A stretch of DNA of 64,000 nucleotides from NCBI GenBank assembly GCA_963682055.1, contig OY821741.1, positions 1,433,501 to 1,497,500 on the forward strand, given 5' to 3'. Position numbers and translations under genes: made by a program. Positions 11,101 through 22,585 of this stretch are shown piece after piece. The notes under the pieces are model-generated. The model had not been told where the DNA came from, searched no databases, and saw only the letters and a program-made list of their open reading frames with translations. The DNA comes from Primula veris (lineage: Eukaryota; Streptophyta; Magnoliopsida; Ericales; Primulaceae). How positions within the stretch are numbered: position 1 is the first letter of the stretch; each line of letters begins with the position of its first letter.

Positions 11101-11504
11101 TATTTCTGCACTTTTATACTAGTATACCACTCAAAAATAGTACACTTTTTCATTCATGCCCAGCGACCCAATCATGGTCAACAAAAAAGAGTCTAAATCA
11201 TAATATTTTGGAACTGTATAAATTTGCTAAGAATTTACAAAAAATAATTTTTTTTCATCAACCTATAAAATCATGTCGATCACAATCAGTGTTTCAAAAC
11301 ATGAAAATCTAAGTCGGTTGAATCAAAATGTAAACACAATGGACTAAATTGTTGTACTGGCTGCATATATGGGCTACAGATGACTAAATGATTTAAATAA
11401 TCAGAGCATAGAGAACTCAGTTACAGATGACTAAATTAAGATAAACATATAATTATACACACACAAAAACACATACATGTATGTATATATATATAGAGAG
11501 AGAC

Positions 11505-11553
11505 CTTTGGGTGTGAAAAGGAGATCGTCAGGGAGATCGAGGTTATCAGCCAT
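11505..11553 (-). pseudogene. Possible first exon of an unrecognised gene
   Basis: On the minus strand an ATG at 11553 opens MADNLDLPDDLLFTPK, followed at 11504 by GTCTCT, a possible splice donor. The acidic LPDDLL start looks like a plant protein N terminus, but no following exon is recognised. The DNA upstream of the ATG (11557-11760) has a paralogue split between about 55147-55230 and 59555-59640, where this start region is not conserved. It may be a gene relic or chance. Confidence 0.3.
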
Positions 11554-11556
11554 CGG

Positions 11557-11760
11557 GAATTAAACGATTTTGATCGGATTGAGAATATTGAATCCAAGTT
11601 CGATATAACTAATGTTACGAATTTCTTAAAACCCATAATCTGATTAATCAATAATATTATGGAGATTGAAAGAAAGAAGGACACACCTCAATTAATCAAT
11701 AGGGCAAAACCAGCAAATTGTGAAAGAAATTTATATAGAAAGAGAAACAATATATCTTGA
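11557..11760. repeat. Segment paralogous to 55147-55230 and 59555-59640
   Basis: Shared motifs include TAAACGATTTTGAT, GAGAATATTGAATCCAAGTT, TAATCAATAATATTATGG and GGACACACCTCAATTAATC. The two halves of the distant paralogue are separated by the 62-bp minisatellite and the CACTA insertion. This copy shows the uninterrupted arrangement. Confidence 0.75.
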
Positions 11761-11864
11761 CATGTTATATATAACGTGAAATGTAGACATTAACTTTAAC
11801 TTGGACAATATATATATTTTTTTTATTTAGAAACGTTACAATTATTTTTATTATTTCACTTATA

Positions 11865-11950
11865 TACGGTTTCATGACGGGAACATAAATACGCGTCTAT
11901 TTTTTTTTCGAGATGTATAATAACATTTGTGTTCCCGTCATGAAACCGTA
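11865..11950. repeat. 86-nt hairpin with a 26-bp stem
   Basis: Arms 11865-11890 and 11925-11950 are reverse complements with one mismatch, around a 34-base loop. The stem includes GGTTTCATGACGGGAAC. The size fits a microRNA-like precursor or a short MITE. No terminal duplication was found and expression is unknown. Confidence 0.7.
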
Positions 11951-12264
11951 GAGATTTGCATTAATTAAATCTTGATTTGGAGCGTTTTTGAAAAAAATGT
12001 CCAAGTTGATATCTAATTTGATGTTCATATAACCCCTTTATATATAGTACACTAAATTATATATAAATTAATAATGCCGATATCTTATAAATTTATTAGT
12101 TTAGATATATATTTATTAATAAATAAATTAATAATTATTATTTTAAAAATGTTTTATTGATCGAAAGATTAATGTTCATCGAGCGACAATAATAAATTGT
12201 TTTCGACACTGCAAAATTCGTTCGCTAAATGAAGTTTTAATTCATAAATGAAACCACTATTTAG
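11951..12264. other. AT-rich intergenic stretch
   Basis: Nothing recognised; A/T-rich with no usable reading frame. Confidence 0.5.
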
Positions 12265-12876
12265 GCCTAGGATCGGTTCGGTATGGTTCGGTTTTCATTA
12301 TGTTTTAAAAATAATTTCGGTTATGTTTCGCTTTTTTCAAAGTTAAAACCGAACCAAGCCAAAACCGGTATTTAGGTTCGGAACGGTTCGGTTTGAAACG
12401 GTTTTCGGTTGAAACGGTTTTTCAAAAAAAATGTAACGATATGATTTTATAAAATATATTTTGCTACAAATAAAATGTTAAGAATATAGATTTTTCTTCC
12501 TATTAATGGTAAGATGGATATACCTTGTTAGTTGTTATACGTTTTATTTTTGATAAATAACTTTTTACAATTTAAAAGAATGCAAAAATATATTAAAAAA
12601 AAGCCTCACTTATAAATAAAAGTAAGTGTATAAAATTATATTTTTATCGGTTTACGGTTATATTTCGGTTTATGCTTTATTTCGGTTTAAGATCTTTTTC
12701 GGTTTATGGTTTTTTATCGGTTTACGGTTTTTTTCAGTTTCAGTTTCGGTACTTTTTGGTTTCAAAATTAACTATAAACCGAAAGCAAACCGAAATAGAT
12801 TTGTAATTTTTATAATCAAAACCGAACCGAACGATTTTTTTCGGTTCGGTTTTTGGGGAAAAAAATCTCACCCCTA
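12265..12876. mobile_element. hAT-like non-autonomous element with CGGTTCGGTTT repeats
   Basis: Both ends carry clusters of CGGTTCGGTTT in opposite orientations around an AT-rich core, and the right end closes with CACCCCTA. Possible 8-bp target duplications, CTATTTAG at 12257-12264 and CTATTGAG at 12877-12884, differ by one base. The left terminus is not canonical, so the boundary is uncertain. Confidence 0.45.
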
Positions 12877-13319
12877 CTATTGAGGAATATATTTATGAAC
12901 TTGAAAAAAATGATGGTCGCGGTTATCGTAATCAAACAGATGTTAAGGAGTTGTTGGATTAAGCAGGTGAAAATGGTATATGTTAAAAGACCCAAAACTT
13001 ACAATAAATTATGAATAATGTATTTGGTAACAATAAAGAGGGTGACCTTGGACATGATACTTGAAAATGATACCGAACCTTGGTAACTAGTCCTGCTAAA
13101 CTAACTAGTCCTGCTAAACTAAACATTTATCGCGTAACTTTTTTTGGTATAATTTGAAAAGACTACATCTAAACTTTTGGATGGAATTAGAAAAATTATT
13201 GATGAGATTCAACTATATTTAAATTTTAAGAAAAAGTAAACGAATATAGAGTAATACTTTATTAAGACGTAATGTTTGTCATTTTAAAAAATTGTTAATT
13301 TATAATTTTGCCGGGAACA
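12877..13319. other. Intergenic stretch
   Basis: Small direct repeat of AACTAGTCCTGCTAAACT near 13087-13120; otherwise nothing recognised. Confidence 0.5.
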
Positions 13320-13735
13320 ATGATATATGTCGAAATACTATATAAGTAACTAACCACAAACTCAATAGGAAAATCTCAATAGGAAAATCTCTGATCGAAG
13401 GAAAAAAAGTGCAACAATTGTAGTATTAGGGGTTAAACCAGAAAACAGATGTCTTATCAAAACATTGACAGAGTAAATCTAATGGAAAAAACCTCTAATC
13501 GAATGACAAAATAGTACACAGTGGTAAAAATTATACGATAGGATACTCCATCTGATTTGACAATATTTAGTGAGATATATCAGGGAACATGTCTCGTTAA
13601 AAACATTGTAAAAGAAAACTCAGTAGGAAAAAACTTTGGACTAATGATAAGAAGAGTACATAAGTATACAACATGATATTTTCCCTAACTTATACACGAC
13701 AGAGTACGAGAATTTCGACTCCGACATAAAATATC
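13320..13735 (-). mobile_element. Diverged relic of copia B 3' internal region
   Basis: Clearly related to 4090-4500 in the same orientation: the ATATAAGTAACTAACCACAAA, GATCGAAGGAAAAAAAGTGC and GTACACAGTGGTAA blocks occur in the same order. It has many substitutions and a small duplication near 13370. No LTR is attached. It is much older than the two arm copies. Confidence 0.8.
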
Positions 13736-13874
13736 GCTCTAAGGTAGCTAAGATAGCCTATGTAGGGCAATCGTCTGTACGTGTTTCTAAAAATAATGAT
13801 TTGATAGTGACTTGGTGAATCATGCAGATCGACTACATAAAGACGAATAACTCAAAACGTACCTGGGACACTGT

Positions 13875-13893
13875 TATAGAAAATTCTAGAATT

Positions 13894-13938
<45 letters not shown>
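13875..13938. repeat. 26-bp perfect palindrome joined to a TA microsatellite
   Basis: 13875-13900 is a perfect palindrome with half-site TATAGAAAATTCT. It runs directly into about 19 TA repeats. Such tracts are prone to cruciform formation and length change. Confidence 0.85.
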
Positions 13939-13939
<1 letters not shown>

Positions 13940-14020
13940 CTTAGAGAGTGAAAAAACCTATTTGTCAAATCTCCACAAAGACCACACTAATAAGTTATAG
14001 ATGAATATCAACAATTCTTA

Positions 14021-15594
14021 ATTAACCGACCATAATACAAGTAATACCTAAGATTTTTCGAATCTGTACCGGATATTTGTATGTAGTAAGTTAAATGTTT
14101 AGTCATCCATCCTTAATTGCTCCATTTATTGGGTTATTTCTTTTGTACATTCACTCAATTTAACGGCATCAATACCCATTTACATTAAAAAAATATTAAA
14201 TTGATATATTTTTTTAAAATTTTAATTAATATTTAAGTTTATGGTAGACTCCCTAGGATTTCATATTTTTATTTAAATTTTTAGTGTGTTATACAATTTG
14301 TTTTTAATTTATCAAATTCTAATTTATTAAAAATTGAAAAAATAAATTAGTTATTCAAAAATATCATAAAGCTATCTATTTTCTAATCTAACGGTATTTA
14401 AGTTTATTGTACATTGTACAATCAAACAAAGTGATTGTTTCAAAGTGACTCCCTGTTTATCTTTCCTCTTAATTGAATTGTTTTTAGGGATAATTATTGT
14501 TTATTACAACAACATATTAATGGTTAAAAATCTGTATACTCACATTACAAGTTTAATAATTTACATACTCAGCTATAACAAATTCATCAATCAACAAACT
14601 CTGGTTAATTTATGTTAACTTTTTAACCGATTTTTGTTCACTTGCAATATTTGTTTTATTTTTAAATCATAATTAGAAGTGGTCACGTGATCACATGTGA
14701 TCAAAGTTCTCTTAAAAAGTAAACATAAATCAAATAAAGTGTGTTGATTGATAGATCTATAAAACATGAGTATGTAAATTGTTAATATTATAAAGTGATT
14801 ATGCAAGTTATTAACCACGAATAGATTGATGTAGTAAACAATAATTTTCCCTTGTTTTCATTATCCATTTTTCATGCGAAACCTAACCGGTCGTGGACCT
14901 ATATTAAGTATCGGGCCGTTTGTGCATGATTATACTTAATTTTTTGAAATTTCGTCTAAGGTGCTTCGACCACAGCTCTGTTAAGATCCCCGTAGAGTCA
15001 AACAAAGATCATTACAATTTTTTCTCCTTTTCTTTTCTTTCTTCTCTCTCACTTTTCTCCTTTTTATTCCTAATCCAGAAGATGGAAAACTAAGAAATGA
15101 CTATGAGTACGAACTTATAATCTCAAGTGTTCAATTTTAAATCTTATTTGTGTATATAGTTGTTTTTAGTTTTAATACGTTAAATCAGATCACATAATCT
15201 TTGTGTGTGTGCGCGGATATGCATGAAAACAATTGGTAATCAGTCGGTAGTCGATCGATCTCACGATATGTAATTTCGTGTGTTACAATTAATCTTGGTG
15301 TATGTGTGAGAATATATACTCATCCATCGTTCACATAATCTTTGTTCAACCGATCACTAATCCATAGTTTGTCGGTCTATCTCATACATGCATGGAGGTA
15401 CGTATATACTTCCTTATATATTGGCGCATGTATAACAATATTTATGCTGTGTTTAAGTAGTCGTGAGTTTCGGAAGTTAGCTAGACCTGTTTAACATGTT
15501 GGAATTTTAGTATATAATACGAAATAATTTTGTTCCAACTTTGTGGACCAGTTTGGAAGCTAGCTCTAACTTCACAAAACGGTTCGTGTTTGGT
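14021..15594 (+). repeat. Direct duplication, copy 2 (about 1.57 kb)
   Basis: Second copy of 7912-9444, with the same order of blocks and scattered substitutions and indels. Beyond 15594 it continues into AT-rich DNA that copy 1 has lost. The minus-strand frame at 15481-15669 crosses the boundary and has no family features. Confidence 0.85.
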
Positions 15595-15855
15595 GACAGA
15601 TCGAAGTATTTTTCGAGACCATTGAAAAGGTATACATTTTGTCCAAAACTGATCATACACGATATACAAAAGTTATATCATGTGAGATTCTCTCCAGAAA
15701 GCTATAATTAAGTACGATACGAAGCGAATTAGATCTTAAGGAGATAAAAAAAGTTATATCATGTGAGATTCATCTCTAATCATCCTGTTACGAATTACGA
15801 TGAAACACAAACCTAATCGAGTAAGTAATCCCCTATTCTAAATTTCATTCTCGAT
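15595..15855. other. Flank of copia element D
   Basis: Includes a direct repeat of AAGTTATATCATGTGAGATTC (about 15671 and 15752). No gene recognised. Confidence 0.5.
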
Positions 15856-15860
15856 GTAAG

Positions 15861-16222
15861 TGTTGAGTTGTGGAGCCAAATGAGTTTTGACCATGTTTTC
15901 TAATTATCCCACATCACTTGGAATTGTAATATGACCCACTAAGGGTTCTATTTATATGCCCCAATATCTTGTATTTTATTTACACCTTTACACATCACAA
16001 TCACATATTCAAGAGAGAATATTGTAAAGAGAGAGTTCTATTTGTGAGAGAATCATAGCTTGTGATTGAGCTAGATTACGGTTGTAATCCTCTTTAATAA
16101 TATTAAGTGTCACGTGTAACGGCCCGGAGACATAGCCAATTTGGGTGAACTCCGTTATCAATGAGTGTGTGTTCGGTTTTAAGTTTTCTGTCTTTCTCAT
16201 TGTTCGCCTGATCGACCCAACA
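15861..16222 (+). repeat. Copia D 5' LTR
   Basis: Begins TGTTGAGTTGTGG and ends CGACCCAACA. A TATA-like CTATTTATATG lies near 15950 and would drive the genomic RNA. Confidence 0.95.
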
Positions 16223-16224
16223 AG

Positions 16225-16236
16225 TGGTATCAGAGC
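16225..16236 (+). other. Copia D primer binding site
   Basis: TGGTATCAGAGC, two bases after the 5' LTR, is complementary to the 3' end of plant initiator methionine tRNA, the usual minus-strand primer of copia elements. Confidence 0.92.
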
Positions 16237-16247
16237 TCGGAAGATCG

Positions 16248-19200
16248 ATGGCGAAAGAAGACAGAACCGCACACGGGATTGAGAAGTTCGACGGGAAGGA
16301 CTTCGCATTCTAGAGAATGCAAATAGAGGACTACCTTTACGGGAGGAAGATGTATCAGCCACTTCTCCTTGAGGAAAGGCCGACCACGACCACCGAGGAG
16401 GCGTGGAAACTCTTAGACCGACAAGTGTTGGGAGTGATTCGCCTAACACTATCTAAGAGTGTAGCACATAACGTCGCCAGAGAGACGACGACGATGGGGA
16501 TGATGAAGATCCTCACCGACATGTATGAGAAACCATCCGCGAACAACAAGGTACATCTCATGCGTAAGTTGTTCAACCTACGCATGACTGAGGACACACC
16601 TGTCGTAATTCACGTGAACAAGTTCATCGACACCGTAAATCAGTTGGATGCGGTGGAGATAACTTTTGAAGACGAAGTGAGAGCCCTTATACTGCTAGCA
16701 TCTTTACCGAACAGTTGGGAATTCATGCGAGCTGCTGTTAGCAACTCAATTGGAAAGGAGAAACTGACTTACAACGGCATCCGAGATCAAATACTCGCTG
16801 AGGAACTCAGGAGATTAGACATGGGTGAATGCTCAAATGATGGAGCAGCCTTGAACGTTGGTTCAAGAGACCGGGGTAAGGCCAGGTTATGGGACGTTAG
16901 AGGACGTTCACAATCCCGAGGTAGAAGAGGGCAAAGTCGAGGCGGCAAAGATAGCGATCGAAGTAAGAAGAATCTTCGGTGCTATAACTGCCAGGGTATG
17001 GGGCACTTCAGTCATGAGTGCAAGCAGCCGAAGAAGGGTACCGGCCGTGATCACGTGGCTAATGTTGCGAGCGATGAGGATTTAGGTGACTGTTTAATGC
17101 TTGCCGTACAGAGAGATATAGATTCGTAGATTCTAGACTCTGGGGCATCATTTCACACAACCCCTCAGAAGGATTTATTCGAAAATTACACTGCGGATAA
17201 TTTTGGTAAAGTGTATCTAGCCGACGGAGAAGCGTTGGAAGTTGTTGGAATGGGCGATGTGAAAATTCGCATTCCAAACGGGTCGGTAAGGAAGCTAACG
17301 AAAGTAAGGCATGTTTCGAGGTTGACCAAGAATCTGATCTCAGTAGGTCAACTCGATGCCGAAAGACACTCCATTTCGTTCAGCCATGGAGCTTGGAAAG
17401 TTTCACGAGGAGCTATGGTGATAGCCCGAGGGAGTAAGGTCGGTACACTGTACATGACCGATGAGGAGCGTACAATTACGGTAGCTGTGTCGCAAAACTG
17501 CTCGGAACTGTGACATCGACGTTTGGGTCACATAAGTGAGAAGGGGATGAAGGTGTTAGCGAAGGACAGTAAACTTCAGGGCTTGAAGTCTGTCAACCTC
17601 GACATGTGCGAAGGTTGCATCTTCGGGAAGCAGAAGAAAGTGAGCTTCCGGAAAGGTGGAAAAGCTCCCAAAGAGGATAAGCTAGCACTGGTCCACTCAG
17701 ATGTATGGGGACCATCTCCAGTAACCTCACTGGGAGGATCTCAGTACTATGTGACCTTTATCGATGATTCGACGAGGAAAACATGGGTCTATTTCTTGAA
17801 ACACAAGTCTGAGGTGTTTAAGAAATTTCAAGAATGGAAGGCCATGGTCGAACTAGAGACCGGGAATAAATTCAAATGTTTGAGGTCCGACAACGGCGGA
17901 GAGTACATTGATGCGAAGTTCGTAAGGTTCTGGGCATAGAGAGGCATTCGAATGGAGAAGATCATCCGAAGAACGCCACAGCAGAATGGTGTGGCCAAAA
18001 GAATGAACCGAACAATCAATGAACGTGCTAGGAGTATGAGACTGCAAAGTGGGTTGCCCAAAGCCTTGTGGGCACATGCAGTAAGCACAGCGGTTTACCT
18101 CATTAACCGCGGACCCTCAGTGCCAATGGAAAAGAGAATTCCCGAAGAAGTCTGGATAGGAAAGCCTATCTCTTATGAACACTTGCGATTGTTCGGTTGT
18201 CTGTCATATATCCATGTCGATATAAATGATCGTACCAAGCTTGACTCGAAATCCAAAGTGTGTTACTTTGTGGGGTACGGTGGAGCTGAGTTCGGATATC
18301 GCTTCTGTGATGGTCAAACAAAGAGGATCATTCGCAGTAAGGATGTCATCTTCAACGAAAGCATTTTGTACAAAGATCGACAAAATGTGGTGGTGGAAGA
18401 ACACGCGCTCCCATCCAAGGAAAGAGGTATGGTCGACATGAATGCGTTTCCAAGATTGGAGTTGGAAAATGACACTGAAGATGAGCCAGTGGTGCTCGAC
18501 AACCCTCCAACACATGCTAAAGAGGACGAGGAGCTGCCCCAAACTCCTCGACCTGAATTGGGCCGAGGTCATCGCGAGAGGAGACCTCCTACCCGATACT
18601 CTCCTTCCCTGCATTACATATTACTCAATGATGCAGGCGAGCCCGAAAGTAGAGAGGAAGCTCTGGAGCTGAAAGACTCGAACAAGTGGGAGCTCGCGAT
18701 GAAGGATGATATGAAGTCGCTTGAGAAGAATGTGACTTGGCAGTTAGCCGAACTGCCCAATGGGAAAAGGGCACTGAGCAACAAATGGGTGTTCCGACTG
18801 AAGGAGGAAAAAGATGGCTCGAAACGGTATAAGGCACGATTAGTAGTCAAAGGGTTCCAGCAAAAGACATGAATTGACTACACCGAGATCTTTTCACCAG
18901 TCGTAAAGATGACGACTATTCGGCTATTGTTGAGCATTGTTGTAAATGCGAATCTTCATCTTGAGCAGTGAGATGTGAAAACTGCCTTTCTCCATGAAGA
19001 TCTTGAAGAAGAAATTTACATGCTCCAACCTGAAGGGTTTGCCGAAAAGGGAAAAGAGAAACTGGTCTGCAAACTGAGGAAGAGCTTGTACGGGCTAAAA
19101 CAAGCACCACGACAGTGGTATAAGAAGTTTGACAGTTTCATGGTAGATACCGGGTTCGAAAGAAGTGATAGTGATCACTGCTGCTTTGTGAAGAGATTCG

Positions 19201-20189
19201 AGAACTCTTCGTACGTCATACTACTTTTGTACATAGATGACATGTTGCTTGCCGGGTCGAGCCTTGTGGAGATTAACAAGGTGAAGCAACAGTTGGCAAA
19301 ACAGTTTGAGATGAAGGATTTGGGTGCCGCAAATCAGATCCTCGGAATGAGGATTTCCCGAGGAAGGGATGGGTCTTTGTTTCTGTCGCAAGCCGAGTAT
19401 GTGAAGAAAGTGTTGGCACGGTTTAGCATGAGTGATGCCAAGGCTGTAGGCTCACCGCTAGCCGCACACTTTAGCTTGTCGAAGAAACAATCACCCTCAG
19501 ACGAGGAAGGAAAGGATCGTATGTCGAACATACCCTACGCTTCAGCAATTGGTAGCTTGATGTACGCCATGGAGTGTACACGACCGGACATTGCCCATGC
19601 AGTGGGAGTTGTCAGTCGTTACATGAGTAACCCAGGAAAGCACCATTGGGAAGCTGTGAAGTGGATATTGAGATATCTCTCGGGTACAGTAAGTTCGGCA
19701 TTATGTTTCCGAAAGACCTCGATAGGCCTGCACGGCTATGTGGATGCTGACATGGTCGGTGATCTGGATAGCCGAAAGAGCACAACGGGATGTGTTTGTA
19801 CCTACGGTGGTACTGCTGTGAGTTGGACATCTAAGCTGCAAAAGATGGTTGCACTGTCGACCACAGAGGCTGAGTACGTCTCGGTGACGGAAGCAAGCAA
19901 AGAGATGATTTGGTTGCAAGGTTTCTTAAAGGAGCTCGGTCAGAAAACCGACAAGGGAGTTCTACACTGTGATAGTCAAAGTGTAGTTCAGCTAGCTAAG
20001 AATCCTGTATTCCATTCACGCACAAAGCACATACAGATTCGTTACCATTTTATCCGGAACGTTCTAGAAGATGGAATCTTCGCGCTAGAAAAGATTGAGA
20101 GCGCTAAGAACCCCGCCGATATGCTAACGAAGACTGTTACAATCGACAAACTGGGGCTGTGTGCAACCTCAGTAGGACTCCGAGCTTGA
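16248..20189 (+). pseudogene. Copia D gag-pol polyprotein, six in-frame stops and no frameshift
   Basis: From ATG at 16248 a single frame of 1,313 codons covers the whole polyprotein. In order: a Gag domain, a CCHC knuckle (CYNCQGMGHFSHEC, about codon 245), protease (DSGAS, codon 297), the pre-integrase HRRLGH motif, integrase (HSDVWG; RSDNGGEY), RT (YIDD, about codon 995) and RNase H (DSQSVVQLA). Stops lie at 16311 (TAG), 17127 (TAG), 17511 (TGA), 17937 (TAG), 18870 (TGA) and 18969 (TGA). The first three fall at tryptophans conserved in the family. The third catalytic acidic residue of integrase, normally Glu in the NGVAER motif, is Lys (AAA at 17997). The element cannot act by itself. Every interruption is a point change and the frame is kept throughout. 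Confidence 0.93.
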
Positions 20190-20355
20190 GGCTCAGGGTC
20201 GTCGCTACACTGGAAGAATGGGTAACTCGCCGATGACGGAAGAGTATCAATTACTATACAAAGATACCGATGGGAGCATTCTGCTCGGGGGAGCACAGTG
20301 AGTTCGGTGGTCGGGGATAATTGGATTTTTTTTGAAGCACTCGACATTTGACTCC

Positions 20356-20365
20356 AAGTGGGAGA
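20356..20365 (+). other. Copia D polypurine tract
   Basis: AAGTGGGAGA lies directly before the 3' LTR, in the expected place for priming plus-strand synthesis. Confidence 0.8.
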
Positions 20366-20728
20366 TGGTTGAGTTGTGGAGCCAAATGAGTTTTGGCCAT
20401 GTTTTCTAATTATCCCACATCACTTGGAATTGTAATATGACCCACTAAGGGTTCTATTTATATGCCCCAATATCTTATATTTTATTTACACATTTACACA
20501 TCACAATCACATATTCAAGAGAGAATATTGTAAAGAGAGGGTTCTATTTGTGATAAAACCATAGCTTGTGATTGAGCTAGATTACGGTTGTAATCTTCTT
20601 TAATAATATTAAGTGCCATGTGTAGCGGCCCGGAGACGTAGCCAATTTGGGTGAACTCCGTTATCAAAGAGTGTGTGTTCGGTTTTAAGTTTTCTGTCTT
20701 TCTCATTGTTCGCCTGATCGACCCAACA
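20366..20728 (+). repeat. Copia D 3' LTR
   Basis: 363 bp; begins TGGTTGAG with one extra G relative to the 5' LTR and ends CCCAACA, followed by the GTAAG duplication. Confidence 0.95.
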
Positions 20729-20733
20729 GTAAG

Positions 20734-21489
20734 TTCTTGTGTTTACAGTTCTTCATCATAATAATAAGCTTATTTCAAATATTATAAAAAAATCAGAATA
20801 ACATGTTCGGTCCAAGAGTCACACTATCCCTCTTTCAGCTCCATGGTTTTTCTCATAGTTTCGTAAACATTTTCAATTTCTTTGGTTGCACAGACCTCTC
20901 TGAGTCAATTCCAAATGGAACTAAAATCTTTCTCCTTTCGAATGATTCAGTGCTCTCTTCAACCGGCGAGTTTAGCCATTGTCAGTGCTCTCAGAAACCA
21001 GATCAATTATGAGCCTGTTGTTGATCTTCCAAGCTGCAATCTTGTTAATTAATTCTTCAACCTTCGCCTTGTTATCTTACGGTAAAACAATACCTTGTAA
21101 ATTGGAAACCGTAATTCTTCAAACCAAATATCAATATGATTCAGTAAAGAAATAAAGTTTTTTTTAGTATATTTTTTAAAATTTTGATCACGTTAGTATA
21201 TTAAGCTATCTTTTAGATATTGCCCATTCGTATATTTAGAGTCCGTTTTTTTTAAAAGTTTTTTTTTTTGGATTTTTGACTTTCCGGTCTTTTGTAGATT
21301 TTTTATTTTTGTTTTGCGTTTTTGGTCAACACGGCCAGATCCGATAAACGATCGCCAAATTCGGCTTGCCATTTTTTTTATTTTTTTTTCTGAATCTTTT
21401 GTCATTTTGTTGTCAATGTCGGTTAACGAAATAAAGCGCCAATCATGAATCAACAATGTATCTTAATTAGGTTTTGAGCCTCCAATAGA
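20734..21489. other. Intergenic stretch
   Basis: Contains a GC-richer block (about 20800-21020) with a 69-residue plus-strand frame that I do not recognise, then poly-T rich DNA. No transposon ends found. Confidence 0.45.
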
Positions 21490-21667
21490 TACTCCTATAT
21501 TATTCTTCCCGTTTATAATTAATTGTCTATTACGAAACTACGTGTAATTTTGACCGGTCAATAACTTGTATCAAAATTTTGATTTCGGTAATTTTGATAA
21601 ATGTTATAAAACGGTTAAAATTACACGTAATTTTGTAGACGATAATTAATTGGGAACGGAGGGATTA
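21490..21667. mobile_element. Stowaway-like MITE
   Basis: A TA at each end encloses imperfect terminal inverted repeats: TTCCCGTTTATAATTAATTG on the left against a right end reading ATTAATTGGGAACGGAGGGA. The inner arms also pair (TACGTGTAATTTTGACC with GGTTAAAATTACACGTA). The size of about 175 bp and the CTCCGTTCCC-type end fit Tc1/mariner-derived Stowaway elements. Confidence 0.75.
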
Positions 21668-21888
21668 GTATTATTTTGTTATATGTCTTCTTACGTACAC
21701 GATTCATGCAGCTGCTTATAAATTTTTAATACACATATATAGAGGTTGTGTTGCAATTTTATTTTTATTTTTTCTGATTATAATTAAAAAATAAATAAAT
21801 CGACCTCCATAACTCCAGTGTAATTTTATATATTTTAATTTTTGTTAGTGTAATTTATTACTTTTCGTCTCTCCCTTTAATATATTAC
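21668..21888. other. AT-rich intergenic stretch
   Basis: Nothing recognised. Confidence 0.5.
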
Positions 21889-22029
21889 ATTCACTATAAA
21901 ATAATGTTTGATTTATTGAGAGTTAAAAACTGTCACAAGTCTATCGCTAATTTAAAAATCTGTCACAAATTGATTAAACTGTCATAAAGCCGTCACAAAA
22001 ACCCTAGCTAATAAGCTCGTAACAAAAAA

Positions 22030-22585
22030 TGTTGGAAAAAAAACCAAGTGGTTTTTATTTGAGTGAATGCTCTTTTAATTTAGAGGTTACAAAAAAAACC
22101 ATTCATTCTCTCCATTTATGTGTCTTTAATTGTAAAATGAGTTACAAAGAAAAGGTTTAAAAAAGATGGTCTTGGTCCATTTTTTGGGACACTTTTTCAA
22201 GACAAGAAAATAAAAAGAAACATACATGGCATATACACACATTCACACACAAACACATATGCATACATATATAGAGAGAGTAATGCACCACCAACGGCCC
22301 GACCGTGGCTAGGTGCCGTTTCCGCCTAGTCACATGTGATAGACGTTGTACCTTGGGAACGAAGTGCCCTATTTAGTCAGAAGCAGAGGTGGCGGGGCAA
22401 ATATCGTTTAAGGGAAACTGCTTGCAGTTAACTCGTCTCGGACTTTAGTCCATTTCGGTATCATTTACATTATTTTATGTTAAAGCTTGTAATTGATATT
22501 TATATATTTGAGGAAACCATTTTCTGTTTATTTGTCCATTTCTTTTCCGTAGAAATTATTGTGTTTATTTACAACGTACCCAACA
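22030..22585 (+). repeat. Copia C 5' LTR
   Basis: 556 bp, TGTTGGAAAA to ACGTACCCAACA. The TGTTGG/CCAACA ends match copia A. It differs from the 3' LTR at about ten positions. Confidence 0.92.

Larger units (their letters stand above)
15856..20733 (+). mobile_element. Complete Ty1/copia retrotransposon D with target-site duplications
   Basis: The element spans 15861-20728, bounded by identical 5-bp duplications GTAAG at 15856-15860 and 20729-20733. It has paired LTRs of 362 and 363 bp, a tRNA-iMet type primer site, one gag-pol frame and a polypurine tract. By eye the LTRs differ at roughly 14 positions (about 96% identical), so the insertion is not very recent. Domain order protease, integrase, RT, RNase H is that of Ty1/copia. 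Confidence 0.97.

Noticed and set aside
11436..11684. 82-residue minus-strand frame
   Set aside because: Runs through an AT-rich microsatellite and in a different frame from the more plausible ATG exon at 11553.
18204..18614. 136-residue minus-strand frame inside copia D
   Set aside because: Shadow of the gag-pol frame on the opposite strand.
20803..21012. 69-residue frame after copia D
   Set aside because: Considered as a resistance-gene fragment, but no leucine-rich or NB-ARC motif can be supported on either strand.
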